A stretch of 64,000 nt of DNA. It comes from Pseudomonas alloputida (GTDB taxonomy: Bacteria; Pseudomonadota; Gammaproteobacteria; Pseudomonadales; Pseudomonadaceae). The position numbers and the translations under genes are program-made. This document shows positions 56,916-62,910 of the stretch, one piece after another. The notes under the pieces are model-generated. The model made no database searches. It worked only from the letters and a program-made list of their open reading frames with translations, and was not told where the DNA came from. The stretch lies in assembly GCF_021283545.2 (NCBI RefSeq), contig NZ_CP128540.1, positions 3,941,501-4,005,500 of the forward strand, read 5' to 3'. Every line of letters starts with the position of its first letter. Position 1 is the first letter of the stretch.

Positions 56916-57452
56916 TTGAAGATCGTCATTGATACAAACGTCCTGGTCCAGATCATGCAGAACGAAGGAGCTAAGGAGCTTCATGATCCAGAGACGGGGC
57001 GAGTCGTAGACAATGCATTTATGCGGGCCCAAGCCCTGGTTGAGCGAATCGAGGCGATAAAAGGCGTCGTTGTGCTGCCCGCCCCGGTTTTGTCTGAGTA
57101 CTTGATCGGCATTCGGCGTGACAGCTATCAGCAGCATCTCGACATCATAAACAGCGTGAAATGTATCGAAGTCTCTCCATTTGATCAGCTGGCTGCTATT
57201 GAGTGCGCCATGCTCGTAAACAACCAGGAGATGAAGCAACTCGATCCAGACTCTACGATGGCCAAGCTAAAGTACGACCGACAGATTCTCGCGATCTCAG
57301 TGGCAGCCGGCGCCAAAGAAATATGGACGCACGACAAGCAGATCTACAAGAGGGCTGGCACGGTCGGCATTTTGGCCAGATCTCTTGCGAGCATTGAGGC
57401 CAACCCCGAGCAGCTGAATTTCCACAGCGAAATTCAGTCTCCCATCGCCTGA
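56916..57452 (+). CDS. PIN-domain ribonuclease
   Basis: 178 residues, TTG start with aaggggt before it. PIN fold acids: Asp in KIVIDTNVLVQIM, Glu in VLSEYLIGI, Asp in KLKYDRQILAISV and Asp in IWTHDKQIYKRAG. Such single-strand RNA nucleases act in VapC-type toxin pairs and abortive systems. Larger than a typical VapC (~130). It directly follows the 236-residue partner, forming a two-gene unit in the immunity region. Confidence 0.85.
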   Translation: MKIVIDTNVLVQIMQNEGAKELHDPETGRVVDNAFMRAQALVERIEAIKGVVVLPAPVLSEYLIGIRRDSYQQHLDIINSVKCIEVSPFDQLAAIECAMLVNNQEMKQLDPDSTMAKLKYDRQILAISVAAGAKEIWTHDKQIYKRAGTVGILARSLASIEANPEQLNFHSEIQSPIA

Positions 57453-57493
57453 TACCTATAACGGTCGTGGCTCCTCAATCTGACTCTTGACCA

Positions 57494-57515
57494 GCCCGCC
57501 TCGGCGGGCTTTTTC
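57494..57515 (+). terminator. terminator after the PIN gene
   Basis: AGCCCGCC-TC-GGCGGGCT followed by TTTTTC. Ends the cI-PIN plus-strand unit. Confidence 0.85.
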
Positions 57516-57578
57516 ACGCCTTCACGCTTTTTTCACGCCCTACCCTGCACAGTGAAGAATCATCCGAATCCCTACGTT

Positions 57579-57607
57579 AGCCCGCATAGCAGTGCGGGCT
57601 TTTCTTT
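57579..57607 (+). terminator. second terminator in the same gap
   Basis: AGCCCGCATAGCAGTGCGGGCT then TTTCTTT. It backs up the first terminator before the next gene. Confidence 0.8.
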
Positions 57608-57673
57608 GCCTGCGTGATGGCTCATGGCCAGAGTGGTAGGATGGCGCATCAGCAGATCCGCGAAAGGAATCCC

Positions 57674-58201
57674 ATGCCGCTCATCACCTGCCCTGATTGT
57701 CAGCGCGAAATTTCAGACTCAGCACCGGCCTGCCCTGGATGCGGCAGGCCAATGGCATTAATGGCCAGCGAGCGACTTGTAGATGCGCCCTATGTTAGGC
57801 GATCCCGGTTTTCCTTCTTGGCCCTGATCAGAAGGCTTCTAGTGGTCCTTCTAATAATCGCCGGCATTTGGTACGTCATGACTATGTGGGCGGCAGACAG
57901 GAGCCTAAAGGCCACCGGTGAAAAGCTTGGGCGCGAAATGGGAGATGCGGTAGTGGCTGAGCTATCCCGATCAAGCACAGGTTGCAAAAAACACGCTAGG
58001 GTCGATTCGGTACAGGTATCAACTGATGGGTTTCTGTCCAAAACAGGATCCGTATCCATCTACATTTCCGGGGCATTTGATCGAGCGGTTTCGCTGGACT
58101 ACCGAATGGACCTGGCTGGCGAAAAGGTCTACCTAAAGCCGAAGGACCAGCCCGCCCTGATGCTCCTCATCACCCAATTCGCCCTCAGTGGCTGCCAATA
58201 A
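57674..58201 (+). CDS. zinc-ribbon membrane protein, 175 aa
   Basis: N-terminal zinc ribbon (MPLITCPDCQREISDSAPACPGCGRPM), then one membrane helix (LLVVLLIIAGIWYVMTMWA) and a soluble beta-rich domain (VSIYISGAFDRAVSLDYRMD). The ATG at 57674 follows gaaaggaatccc. A terminator follows. It stands alone between the cI unit and pL; possibly an exclusion or stress-sensing cargo protein. Confidence 0.7.
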   Translation: MPLITCPDCQREISDSAPACPGCGRPMALMASERLVDAPYVRRSRFSFLALIRRLLVVLLIIAGIWYVMTMWAADRSLKATGEKLGREMGDAVVAELSRSSTGCKKHARVDSVQVSTDGFLSKTGSVSIYISGAFDRAVSLDYRMDLAGEKVYLKPKDQPALMLLITQFALSGCQ

Positions 58202-58222
58202 AGCATAGAAATACCACCTACC

Positions 58223-58247
58223 GAAGCCCGCCTAGCGCGGGCTTTTT
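58223..58247 (+). terminator. terminator after the zinc-ribbon gene
   Basis: AAGCCCGCC-TA-GCGCGGGCTT followed by TTTTG. Confidence 0.85.
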
Positions 58248-58266
58248 TGTGGGCGCGAGAAATTAT

Positions 58267-58308
58267 TTACCCAGGGGTATTGACTGAATGTTTTACCTGC
58301 GGGTATCT
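58267..58308 (+). promoter_or_regulatory. pL promoter with two operators (OL)
   Basis: TTGACT (58280-58285), 17 bases, GTATCT (58303-58308). Operators TTACCCAGGGGTAT (58267-58280) and TTACCTGCGGGTAT (58293-58306) overlap the -35 and -10, so repressor binding would block it. Drives the plus-strand early operon to the right edge. Confidence 0.8.
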
Positions 58309-58363
58309 TTTGTCCATCGAGACGGCAAGCAACACAGCCCCTCGGGAGGCCCTCAAACCTCAC

Positions 58364-58415
58364 CGCTCTTTACACAACCTGACGTGAACCACTCGACGTA
58401 CCGGCAGCCGCCGGT
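58364..58415 (+). promoter_or_regulatory. nut-like antitermination site (boxA plus hairpin)
   Basis: CGCTCTTTA (58364-58372) matches the boxA consensus used by NusB/S10. A 6-bp hairpin ACCGGC-AGCC-GCCGGT (58400-58415) follows like boxB. It lies about 50 bases past the pL start. No N-like protein is certain. Confidence 0.5.
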
Positions 58416-58471
58416 GGCAACCAAGCTAAACCGTCGACCATGCAGCCTCTGGATAGCTGCCGTGCTTCCAC

Positions 58472-58657
58472 ATGCAAGCACGCGAAATCACCCGCCCAAA
58501 CTGGCAATGCATCGAACACGAAATGTGCGGCGCCGGTGAGAGACGACTCGGTAGCGGTGGGTGGTGGAGAAAAGAGATTTCACTGATGCAGCTTGGCGAC
58601 AGGCTGCATTGGGAAATCAACCGGAGAACACCTTATGAGTATCCCGCCATTTCTTGA
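58472..58657 (+). CDS. possible first early gene, 61 aa
   Basis: MQAREITRPNWQCIEHEMCGAGERRLGSGGWWRKEISLMQLGDRLHWEIN. No clear ribosome site, and it overlaps the next gene. It is the only reasonable ORF directly after the nut-like site, where lambda has N. Low confidence. Confidence 0.3.
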   Translation: MQAREITRPNWQCIEHEMCGAGERRLGSGGWWRKEISLMQLGDRLHWEINRRTPYEYPAIS

Positions 58658-59087
58658 GTCTATAACGGCGCAGCTCTTGGCCTGCGCGGTCGCTGGGGTT
58701 GCCCTAGCGGTATCTTGCGGATTGATCATCCTGCTTGGAAAAGCATGGCGCCATGCCTGGGGATGGGTCGACGACAGCGAGCCAGGGCGCAATCCTGTTA
58801 TTGAGCTGATAGCTCGACTGCGCGGATGGACAGCCTTCGAAACGAAAGGCTCTACAAGCACTTATCTGTGGTGGAAAGACAAAAAAGGGGAGACAAAAAC
58901 GGACCCCTTTATCGACTTGTTCTTAGTGGTGCTTTTTACGCCTCTGTCGATTTACCTCCTCTTCAAGCTTTATGCGCTGGCCCTATTCGTCGTTTCCCTG
59001 TTTGCCATTGCGTTCGTCGCCCGCTTCGCCCGGCGCCACAAGAAGCTGTTCGACAAGCACATCAAAGACCCCGAAGCACACAAATGA
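58635..59087 (+). CDS. phage membrane protein, 150 aa
   Basis: MSIPPFLESITAQLLACAVAGVALAVSCGLIILLG (first helix), a soluble middle (WGWVDDSEPGRNPVIELIARLRGWTAFETKG), then two helices (FLVVLFTPLSIYLLFKLYAL; LFVVSLFAIAFVARF) and a basic tail. A ccggagaacacctt site. Not recognised. Confidence 0.7.
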   Translation: MSIPPFLESITAQLLACAVAGVALAVSCGLIILLGKAWRHAWGWVDDSEPGRNPVIELIARLRGWTAFETKGSTSTYLWWKDKKGETKTDPFIDLFLVVLFTPLSIYLLFKLYALALFVVSLFAIAFVARFARRHKKLFDKHIKDPEAHK

Positions 59088-59150
59088 CCGGCGATTCACT
59101 GAAGCACCTGGGCGACCGGGTGCTTTGGGAATCCACTGGAGGAACACGAA

Positions 59151-59795
59151 ATGCCAAATTGGGTAACCAACAAGGTCAAGGCGCCGCAGGAAGTCATTCA
59201 GGCGATGGTCAACGAGGAAGGCCGCATCGACTTCGGCAAGATCCTCAAGTTTGAAGGTGAGTTTCCGTGGAATGGCGTCTTCGGTGATGCCGAGACTGCT
59301 GCTGAGGCTGTGCTGCGGCTGCCGCTGAGCGATCACCCGCTCGTTGGCGGCCTGCAGCGCGAAAGTCGTAGCCGCTTCGACATCTCCAAGCTGAGCGATG
59401 AAAGCTTCGAGCAGTTCGTGCAGATGCTGCGCAACCACCGGAAGACCGGCTTCATGCACAGCATGGACTTCGCCCGATCCGCCTGGGGCACCAAGTGGAA
59501 CGCTTGCGACCAGAGCATCGAAGAGCCTGGCCAGGCTAAGTTCGACACCGCCTGGTCCTTCCCTGAGCCGGTTTTCCTCAAGCTGAGCCAGTTGTTTCCG
59601 GAGGCAACAATCGAGATTGCCTACGCCGATGAAGACATAGGCAGCAACTGCGGCACGGTCACCTTCAAGGGTGGCGAAGCGATCTCCCGTGATGAGTCGG
59701 CTGGGTGGAGCGAGATGTCCGAGGCCGACCAGCAGAAATGGCAGGCTTTCGCTTATGAGGTGACGGGACGGGAGCCTGAACCCGACGAAGAATGA
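59151..59795 (+). CDS. YubB/DUF1281-type ferredoxin-like protein
   Basis: 214 residues. MPNWVTNKVKAPQEVIQAMVNEEGRIDFGKI and WGTKWNACDQSIEEPGQAKFDTAWSFPEPVFLKLSQLFPEATIEIAYADED are the hallmarks of DUF1281/YubB, found on plasmids and phages. Function unknown. A ggaggaacacgaa site. Early pL operon. Confidence 0.85.
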   Translation: MPNWVTNKVKAPQEVIQAMVNEEGRIDFGKILKFEGEFPWNGVFGDAETAAEAVLRLPLSDHPLVGGLQRESRSRFDISKLSDESFEQFVQMLRNHRKTGFMHSMDFARSAWGTKWNACDQSIEEPGQAKFDTAWSFPEPVFLKLSQLFPEATIEIAYADEDIGSNCGTVTFKGGEAISRDESAGWSEMSEADQQKWQAFAYEVTGREPEPDEE

Positions 59796-59859
59796 ACAAC
59801 CAGCGCCACGTCCGCCTGACGTTAACTGCCCGATGCCCTGCTCCCCATTGCAGGCTGCA

Positions 59860-59999
59860 TCGGTGATGTGACTTGTAGTTTGCCTCGGCGGATCAGGGGC
59901 GCCACACCAAGCTGGTGCGGCCAGTCAGGTAGCGCTGCCGAAGCTGGCGTAAGTCTTTGGGGTTCGAATCCCCGCCAAGTCACATCACCGATGCAGAGA
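59860..59999 (+). ncRNA. tRNA-like element inside a perfect 19-bp inverted repeat
   Basis: GCATCGGTGATGTGACTTG and CAAGTCACATCACCGATGC are exact inverted repeats that would make an over-long acceptor-like stem. Just inside the right arm is a perfect T-arm, GGGGTTCGAATCCCC. Inside are a CACC-AAGCT-GGTG hairpin and a D-loop-like AGTCAGGTAG. At about 110 bases between arms it is too long for a normal tRNA, and I could not place an anticodon stem. Possibly a diverged or interrupted tRNA. Confidence 0.5.
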
Positions 60000-60151
60000 A
60001 GCGCCCAGCTCCGGGCGCGGTTACCGAAGCACCTGTGGACGTCCCTTCCCTCGCTCTGAGGGTAAACGAATTGCGCCGCTGGATGGGTCCACGCCAAGCC
60101 AGCTGCCGGGGTAGCGCCCGGCATCTGCATCTCCTTCCCTTCACTTCGACT

Positions 60152-60218
60152 GCATTGGCAGGCGCCAGGCCACCTTTCACGGTGGGTTTGGTCACCCGCG
60201 CCTGCGCCTGACCAATGC
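60152..60218 (+). repeat. long imperfect inverted repeat
   Basis: GCATTGG-CAGGCGC at the left pairs with GCGCCTG-A-CCAATGC at the right (14 bp with one bulge). An inner CCACC/GGTGG hairpin completes it. It ends 19 bases before the next start codon, so it may affect translation of that gene. Confidence 0.6.
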
Positions 60219-60236
60219 GGTCCTGAGGATCACTAA

Positions 60237-60488
60237 ATGAGCGGAATGAGCATTTCCGGCCAGATCATGATTCAAGAGCCTTTAGCCAGCGGGTTTTCGG
60301 CTCAGGTCTACCCAACACGTCTTGATGCGGCCATCCAGCTGCTGCGGGTGATGATTCGCCGCGCCGCTGACGAGCAGCAGGCCATGGATCAAATCGAAAA
60401 GGCCGTAGCCGAGCTGATCGGCGAGGAGCGGCACGATTTGGAGATGGAAATGGCAACCGAGCGCCGTCGCCTTGGTGAAGAGCCATGA
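60237..60488 (+). CDS. early phage protein, 83 aa
   Basis: MSGMSISGQIMIQEPLASGFSAQVYPTRLDAAIQLLRVMIRRAADEQQAMDQIEKAVAEL; helical. Overlaps the next gene by ATGA. Not recognised. Confidence 0.6.
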   Translation: MSGMSISGQIMIQEPLASGFSAQVYPTRLDAAIQLLRVMIRRAADEQQAMDQIEKAVAELIGEERHDLEMEMATERRRLGEEP

Positions 60489-60706
60489 GCGGCTGGATCA
60501 ATTGCTCTGAGCGCATGCCTGACCTGCCCAAGGGCGGCGGCAAGGCCTGGGTAATCGCCTACACACCAGCGCGAAAAGCGCAAAGCGCCTTCAACGGCGC
60601 CCGCTTCCTCTACTGGAATGGCATCGACTGGCGTTACGGCGATGGCTCGCGCTTCGAGCATCGCGTAACCCACTGGCAGCCACACCTCACTCCACCCACC
60701 GAATAA
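60485..60706 (+). CDS. DUF551 protein
   Basis: 73 residues: WINCSERMPDLPKGGGKAWVIAY ... FLYWNGIDWRYGDGSRFEHRVTHWQPH. The WIxCSERMP start and VTHWQPhP end define DUF551, a common early phage protein of unknown function. Confidence 0.88.
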   Translation: MSGWINCSERMPDLPKGGGKAWVIAYTPARKAQSAFNGARFLYWNGIDWRYGDGSRFEHRVTHWQPHLTPPTE

Positions 60707-60726
60707 CCCACCACCTGGAGGCGACT

Positions 60727-60975
60727 ATGGCCGTCACAGTCGAGACTGCTGCCGTCTTCCGTGGCGGCGGTCGTCGCTGGTTCACGCTGCGCGCCGCCTG
60801 TGCTGCTGAGGCCCGGGCGATGCTCAAGAAGCACTGCGATTGCGACTACTGCGATCACGAAGGCTATGGCAGAGAGCACCTCTACTGCCGCCTTCACCAC
60901 CCCGACCGATACCCGCGAATCATGCAGCGCCTGACGAAAGGCCTCATGCGGCGCTATCGGGCATCCCAACCGTAA
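60727..60975 (+). CDS. early phage protein with Cys/His cluster, 82 aa
   Basis: MAVTVETAAVFRGGGRRWFTLRAACAAEARAMLKKHCDCDYCDHEGYGREHLYCRLHHPDR. CxCxxCxH and CxxHH suggest zinc binding. An ctggaggcgact site. Function unknown. Confidence 0.65.
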   Translation: MAVTVETAAVFRGGGRRWFTLRAACAAEARAMLKKHCDCDYCDHEGYGREHLYCRLHHPDRYPRIMQRLTKGLMRRYRASQP

Positions 60976-60987
60976 CTGGAGGCGACC

Positions 60988-61407
60988 ATGGGCGCACTTC
61001 GAGCAGCACAATGGCACTACGACAACCAGTTGCCGCCGGCGGTGAGCGAAAGCGCGGCTGAGGAAGCTGAGGCGCGCTGGATCGACGACGGCATTGCCGA
61101 GCTGATGGCGCGCCGCGACTTCGTGTTCCAGCGCAACTTCCGGCAGCGGGGCGTGACCTTCGAGCGCTTCGCCATCGCAGTTGACGAGTTCGTGATGGGC
61201 CAGCTCGGCCTGTCTGACATCAGCAAGTCGGTGCTGGGCCGCCTGGTCCTGGCCGCGCGCTGCAAGGTCACCAGCGATGCGGCCGCCGCAGCCGACGAGA
61301 TCCTGAGCGTGGCCAACCCAGAGGTCCAGCTTGAAGAGATCGCCCGGCAGCTACTCACTCCTTTCGCCAAGGAAGCAGTGCTGGCCCAGGCCGAGGACTC
61401 GGAATGA
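60988..61407 (+). CDS. early phage protein, 139 aa
   Basis: MGALRAAQWHYDNQLPPAVSESAAEEAEARWIDDGIAELMARRDFVFQRN ... helical. Same ctggaggcgacc ribosome site as its neighbour. It overlaps the next gene by ATGA. Not recognised. Confidence 0.65.
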   Translation: MGALRAAQWHYDNQLPPAVSESAAEEAEARWIDDGIAELMARRDFVFQRNFRQRGVTFERFAIAVDEFVMGQLGLSDISKSVLGRLVLAARCKVTSDAAAAADEILSVANPEVQLEEIARQLLTPFAKEAVLAQAEDSE

Positions 61408-61607
61408 ATCCTCACAGCGTGGCGGTTCGCGCCATCGAGGCCGCAATCGAGACGATGCTTCTGCCGGGCTCTGGCCCGGTGGAAGACGCGAAGGCTGAGA
61501 CGATGGTCGTCGCTTACTTCTCCATCCTCGTCATCGACGCCGAGGAATTCAAACACTACTGCGAGCGCATCCGGCGTATTGCCGTTCGGCGCAAGGAGGC
61601 TGCATGA
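61404..61607 (+). CDS. early phage protein, 67 aa
   Basis: MNPHSVAVRAIEAAIETMLLPGSGPVEDAKAETMVVAYFSILVIDAEEFKHYCERI; helical. ATGA overlaps on both sides. Not recognised. Confidence 0.6.
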   Translation: MNPHSVAVRAIEAAIETMLLPGSGPVEDAKAETMVVAYFSILVIDAEEFKHYCERIRRIAVRRKEAA

Positions 61608-61825
61608 CTACGCCATTGATCACCACGCTCATCGACGAGCAGATCGCCGAACTGCCAGAGGCTCAGGCCATGCCGTCCGACCGGGTGCTGATGCTGTTCA
61701 AGGGGCCGACATTCGCCGCCGCGGTGAATGAGGCGGCGCTGGCCAGCATCGAGAACCCAGAGGCTTGGAAGTGTCGGGCCTGCATCTGCGGCGTGTGGAC
61801 TGTCGGCTATGAGGTTCGGGCATGA
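61604..61825 (+). CDS. early phage protein, 73 aa
   Basis: MTTPLITTLIDEQIAELPEAQAMPSDRVLMLFKGPTFAAAVNEAAL ... CRACICGVWTVGYEVRA. ATGA overlaps on both sides. A Cys pair near the C-terminus. Not recognised. Confidence 0.6.
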   Translation: MTTPLITTLIDEQIAELPEAQAMPSDRVLMLFKGPTFAAAVNEAALASIENPEAWKCRACICGVWTVGYEVRA

Positions 61826-62178
61826 AGGCGCGAATCGAAAAAAAGCTGAGCAAGAAGGTTGCCCGGCTTCATCCGACTATCTACAGACGTGCATGGGTCG
61901 ACCGGGAATGCTCGGAACTGGCGTATGAGCAGAGAACATGCGTGAGCCACGTTCTGAGCGTAGGCGGCGGCACGGACTACTGGGGTGATGGCTGCGAGGC
62001 ATACACAGTGTGGAGCGACTGGCGCCTGAACTGGGCCTGGCATGGTCCCTTCGAGGAATACCCCATCGGTCATGACCTGGCCCTTTTCCCCAACACTGAG
62101 GGATTCCGTGCAACCTCCCGGAATCTCCTGAAGCTGGCAGCTAAATGCGAGCTAGCCGCATGGGCAGCCAGACCATGA
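61822..62178 (+). CDS. early phage protein, 118 aa
   Basis: MKARIEKKLSKKVARLHPTIYRRAWVDRECSELAYEQRTCVSHVLSVGGGTDYWGDGCEAYTVW ... rich in Trp and Tyr. Coupled to its neighbours. Not recognised. Confidence 0.65.
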   Translation: MKARIEKKLSKKVARLHPTIYRRAWVDRECSELAYEQRTCVSHVLSVGGGTDYWGDGCEAYTVWSDWRLNWAWHGPFEEYPIGHDLALFPNTEGFRATSRNLLKLAAKCELAAWAARP

Positions 62179-62291
62179 ACCGCTACCAGCGGGCCCGCCG
62201 CATCGCGGCTTGGCGCGGCTCCTTCTCCATGCTCTTCGCCTGCACCTTCTTCATGCTCGCCAGCGCACTGGCCGGCAGCATCACTTCCTGA
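62175..62291 (+). CDS. small membrane protein, 38 aa
   Basis: MNRYQRARRIAAWRGSFSMLF then ACTFFMLASALAGS: a basic N-terminus and one membrane helix. It starts inside the ATGA overlap with the previous stop (62175-62178), which supports translation. Confidence 0.55.
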   Translation: MNRYQRARRIAAWRGSFSMLFACTFFMLASALAGSITS

Positions 62292-62318
62292 ATCACGTAG
62301 CCGAGCACGGCGGAACCC

Positions 62319-62858
62319 ATGATTGATCAACAGTATCTATCCGCTCGCCTTTCTTACTGCGCAAATACCGGATCCTTCACCTGGCTACCTCGCCCGCTTT
62401 GCGACTTTGTGTCTGAGGAGCGAATGAAGGCCTGGAACACCAGATATGCCGGCTCGCGAGCGGGAAAGGTGAACAGCAACGGATATCTGCTCATCCAGAT
62501 CAACGGAAAGAGCTACAGGGCCCATCGCTTGGCCTGGCTTGCGTCACACGGTGAGTGGCCGACTCAGCATATCGATCACATCAATGGCAACAAGCTGGAC
62601 AACCGAATCACCAATCTCCGAGATGTCAGCAGTCTCGAGAACAATCGGAACATGCCCCTTTTGGCCAGCAATAAGAGTGGCCGTGTAGGGGTTAGCTGGT
62701 ACTCAGCCAGGTCCGAGTGGGTGGCGCACATAAAGGTTGATGGCCGGCAAAAGATCCTTGGCCGCTTCAAATCAAAAGACCTCGCCATTGCTGCGAGGGA
62801 GGCTGCAGAGCGCGAGCTTGGTTTCCATCCCAACCATGGCCGCCTGCCAGCGGCGTGA
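62319..62858 (+). CDS. HNH endonuclease with AP2-type DNA-binding end
   Basis: 179 residues. HNH core about 65-105 (YRAHRLAWLASHGEWPTQHIDHINGNKLDNRITNLRDVSSLENNRN) and a C-terminal AP2-like domain (GVSWYSARSEWVAHIKVDGRQKILGRFKSKDLAIAAREAA). This is the free-standing homing-endonuclease plan; it may be a selfish gene within the early operon. Confidence 0.9.
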   Translation: MIDQQYLSARLSYCANTGSFTWLPRPLCDFVSEERMKAWNTRYAGSRAGKVNSNGYLLIQINGKSYRAHRLAWLASHGEWPTQHIDHINGNKLDNRITNLRDVSSLENNRNMPLLASNKSGRVGVSWYSARSEWVAHIKVDGRQKILGRFKSKDLAIAAREAAERELGFHPNHGRLPAA

Positions 62859-62910
62859 CCTGGCATTCCCCTATTCAACTGACGGCGCCGGCCTGGCGCG
62901 AGGTTTTCTA

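Larger units (their letters stand above)
59796..60236. other. 441-base non-coding stretch with two large RNA structures
   Basis: Contains the tRNA-like element (59860-59999) and a long hairpin (60152-60218). No ORF with a ribosome site was found on either strand. Confidence 0.6.

Noticed and set aside
58288..58539. 83-codon plus-strand ORF right after pL
   Set aside because: The start overlaps OL2 and the -10 of pL, so it would not be transcribed with its start codon; no ribosome site.
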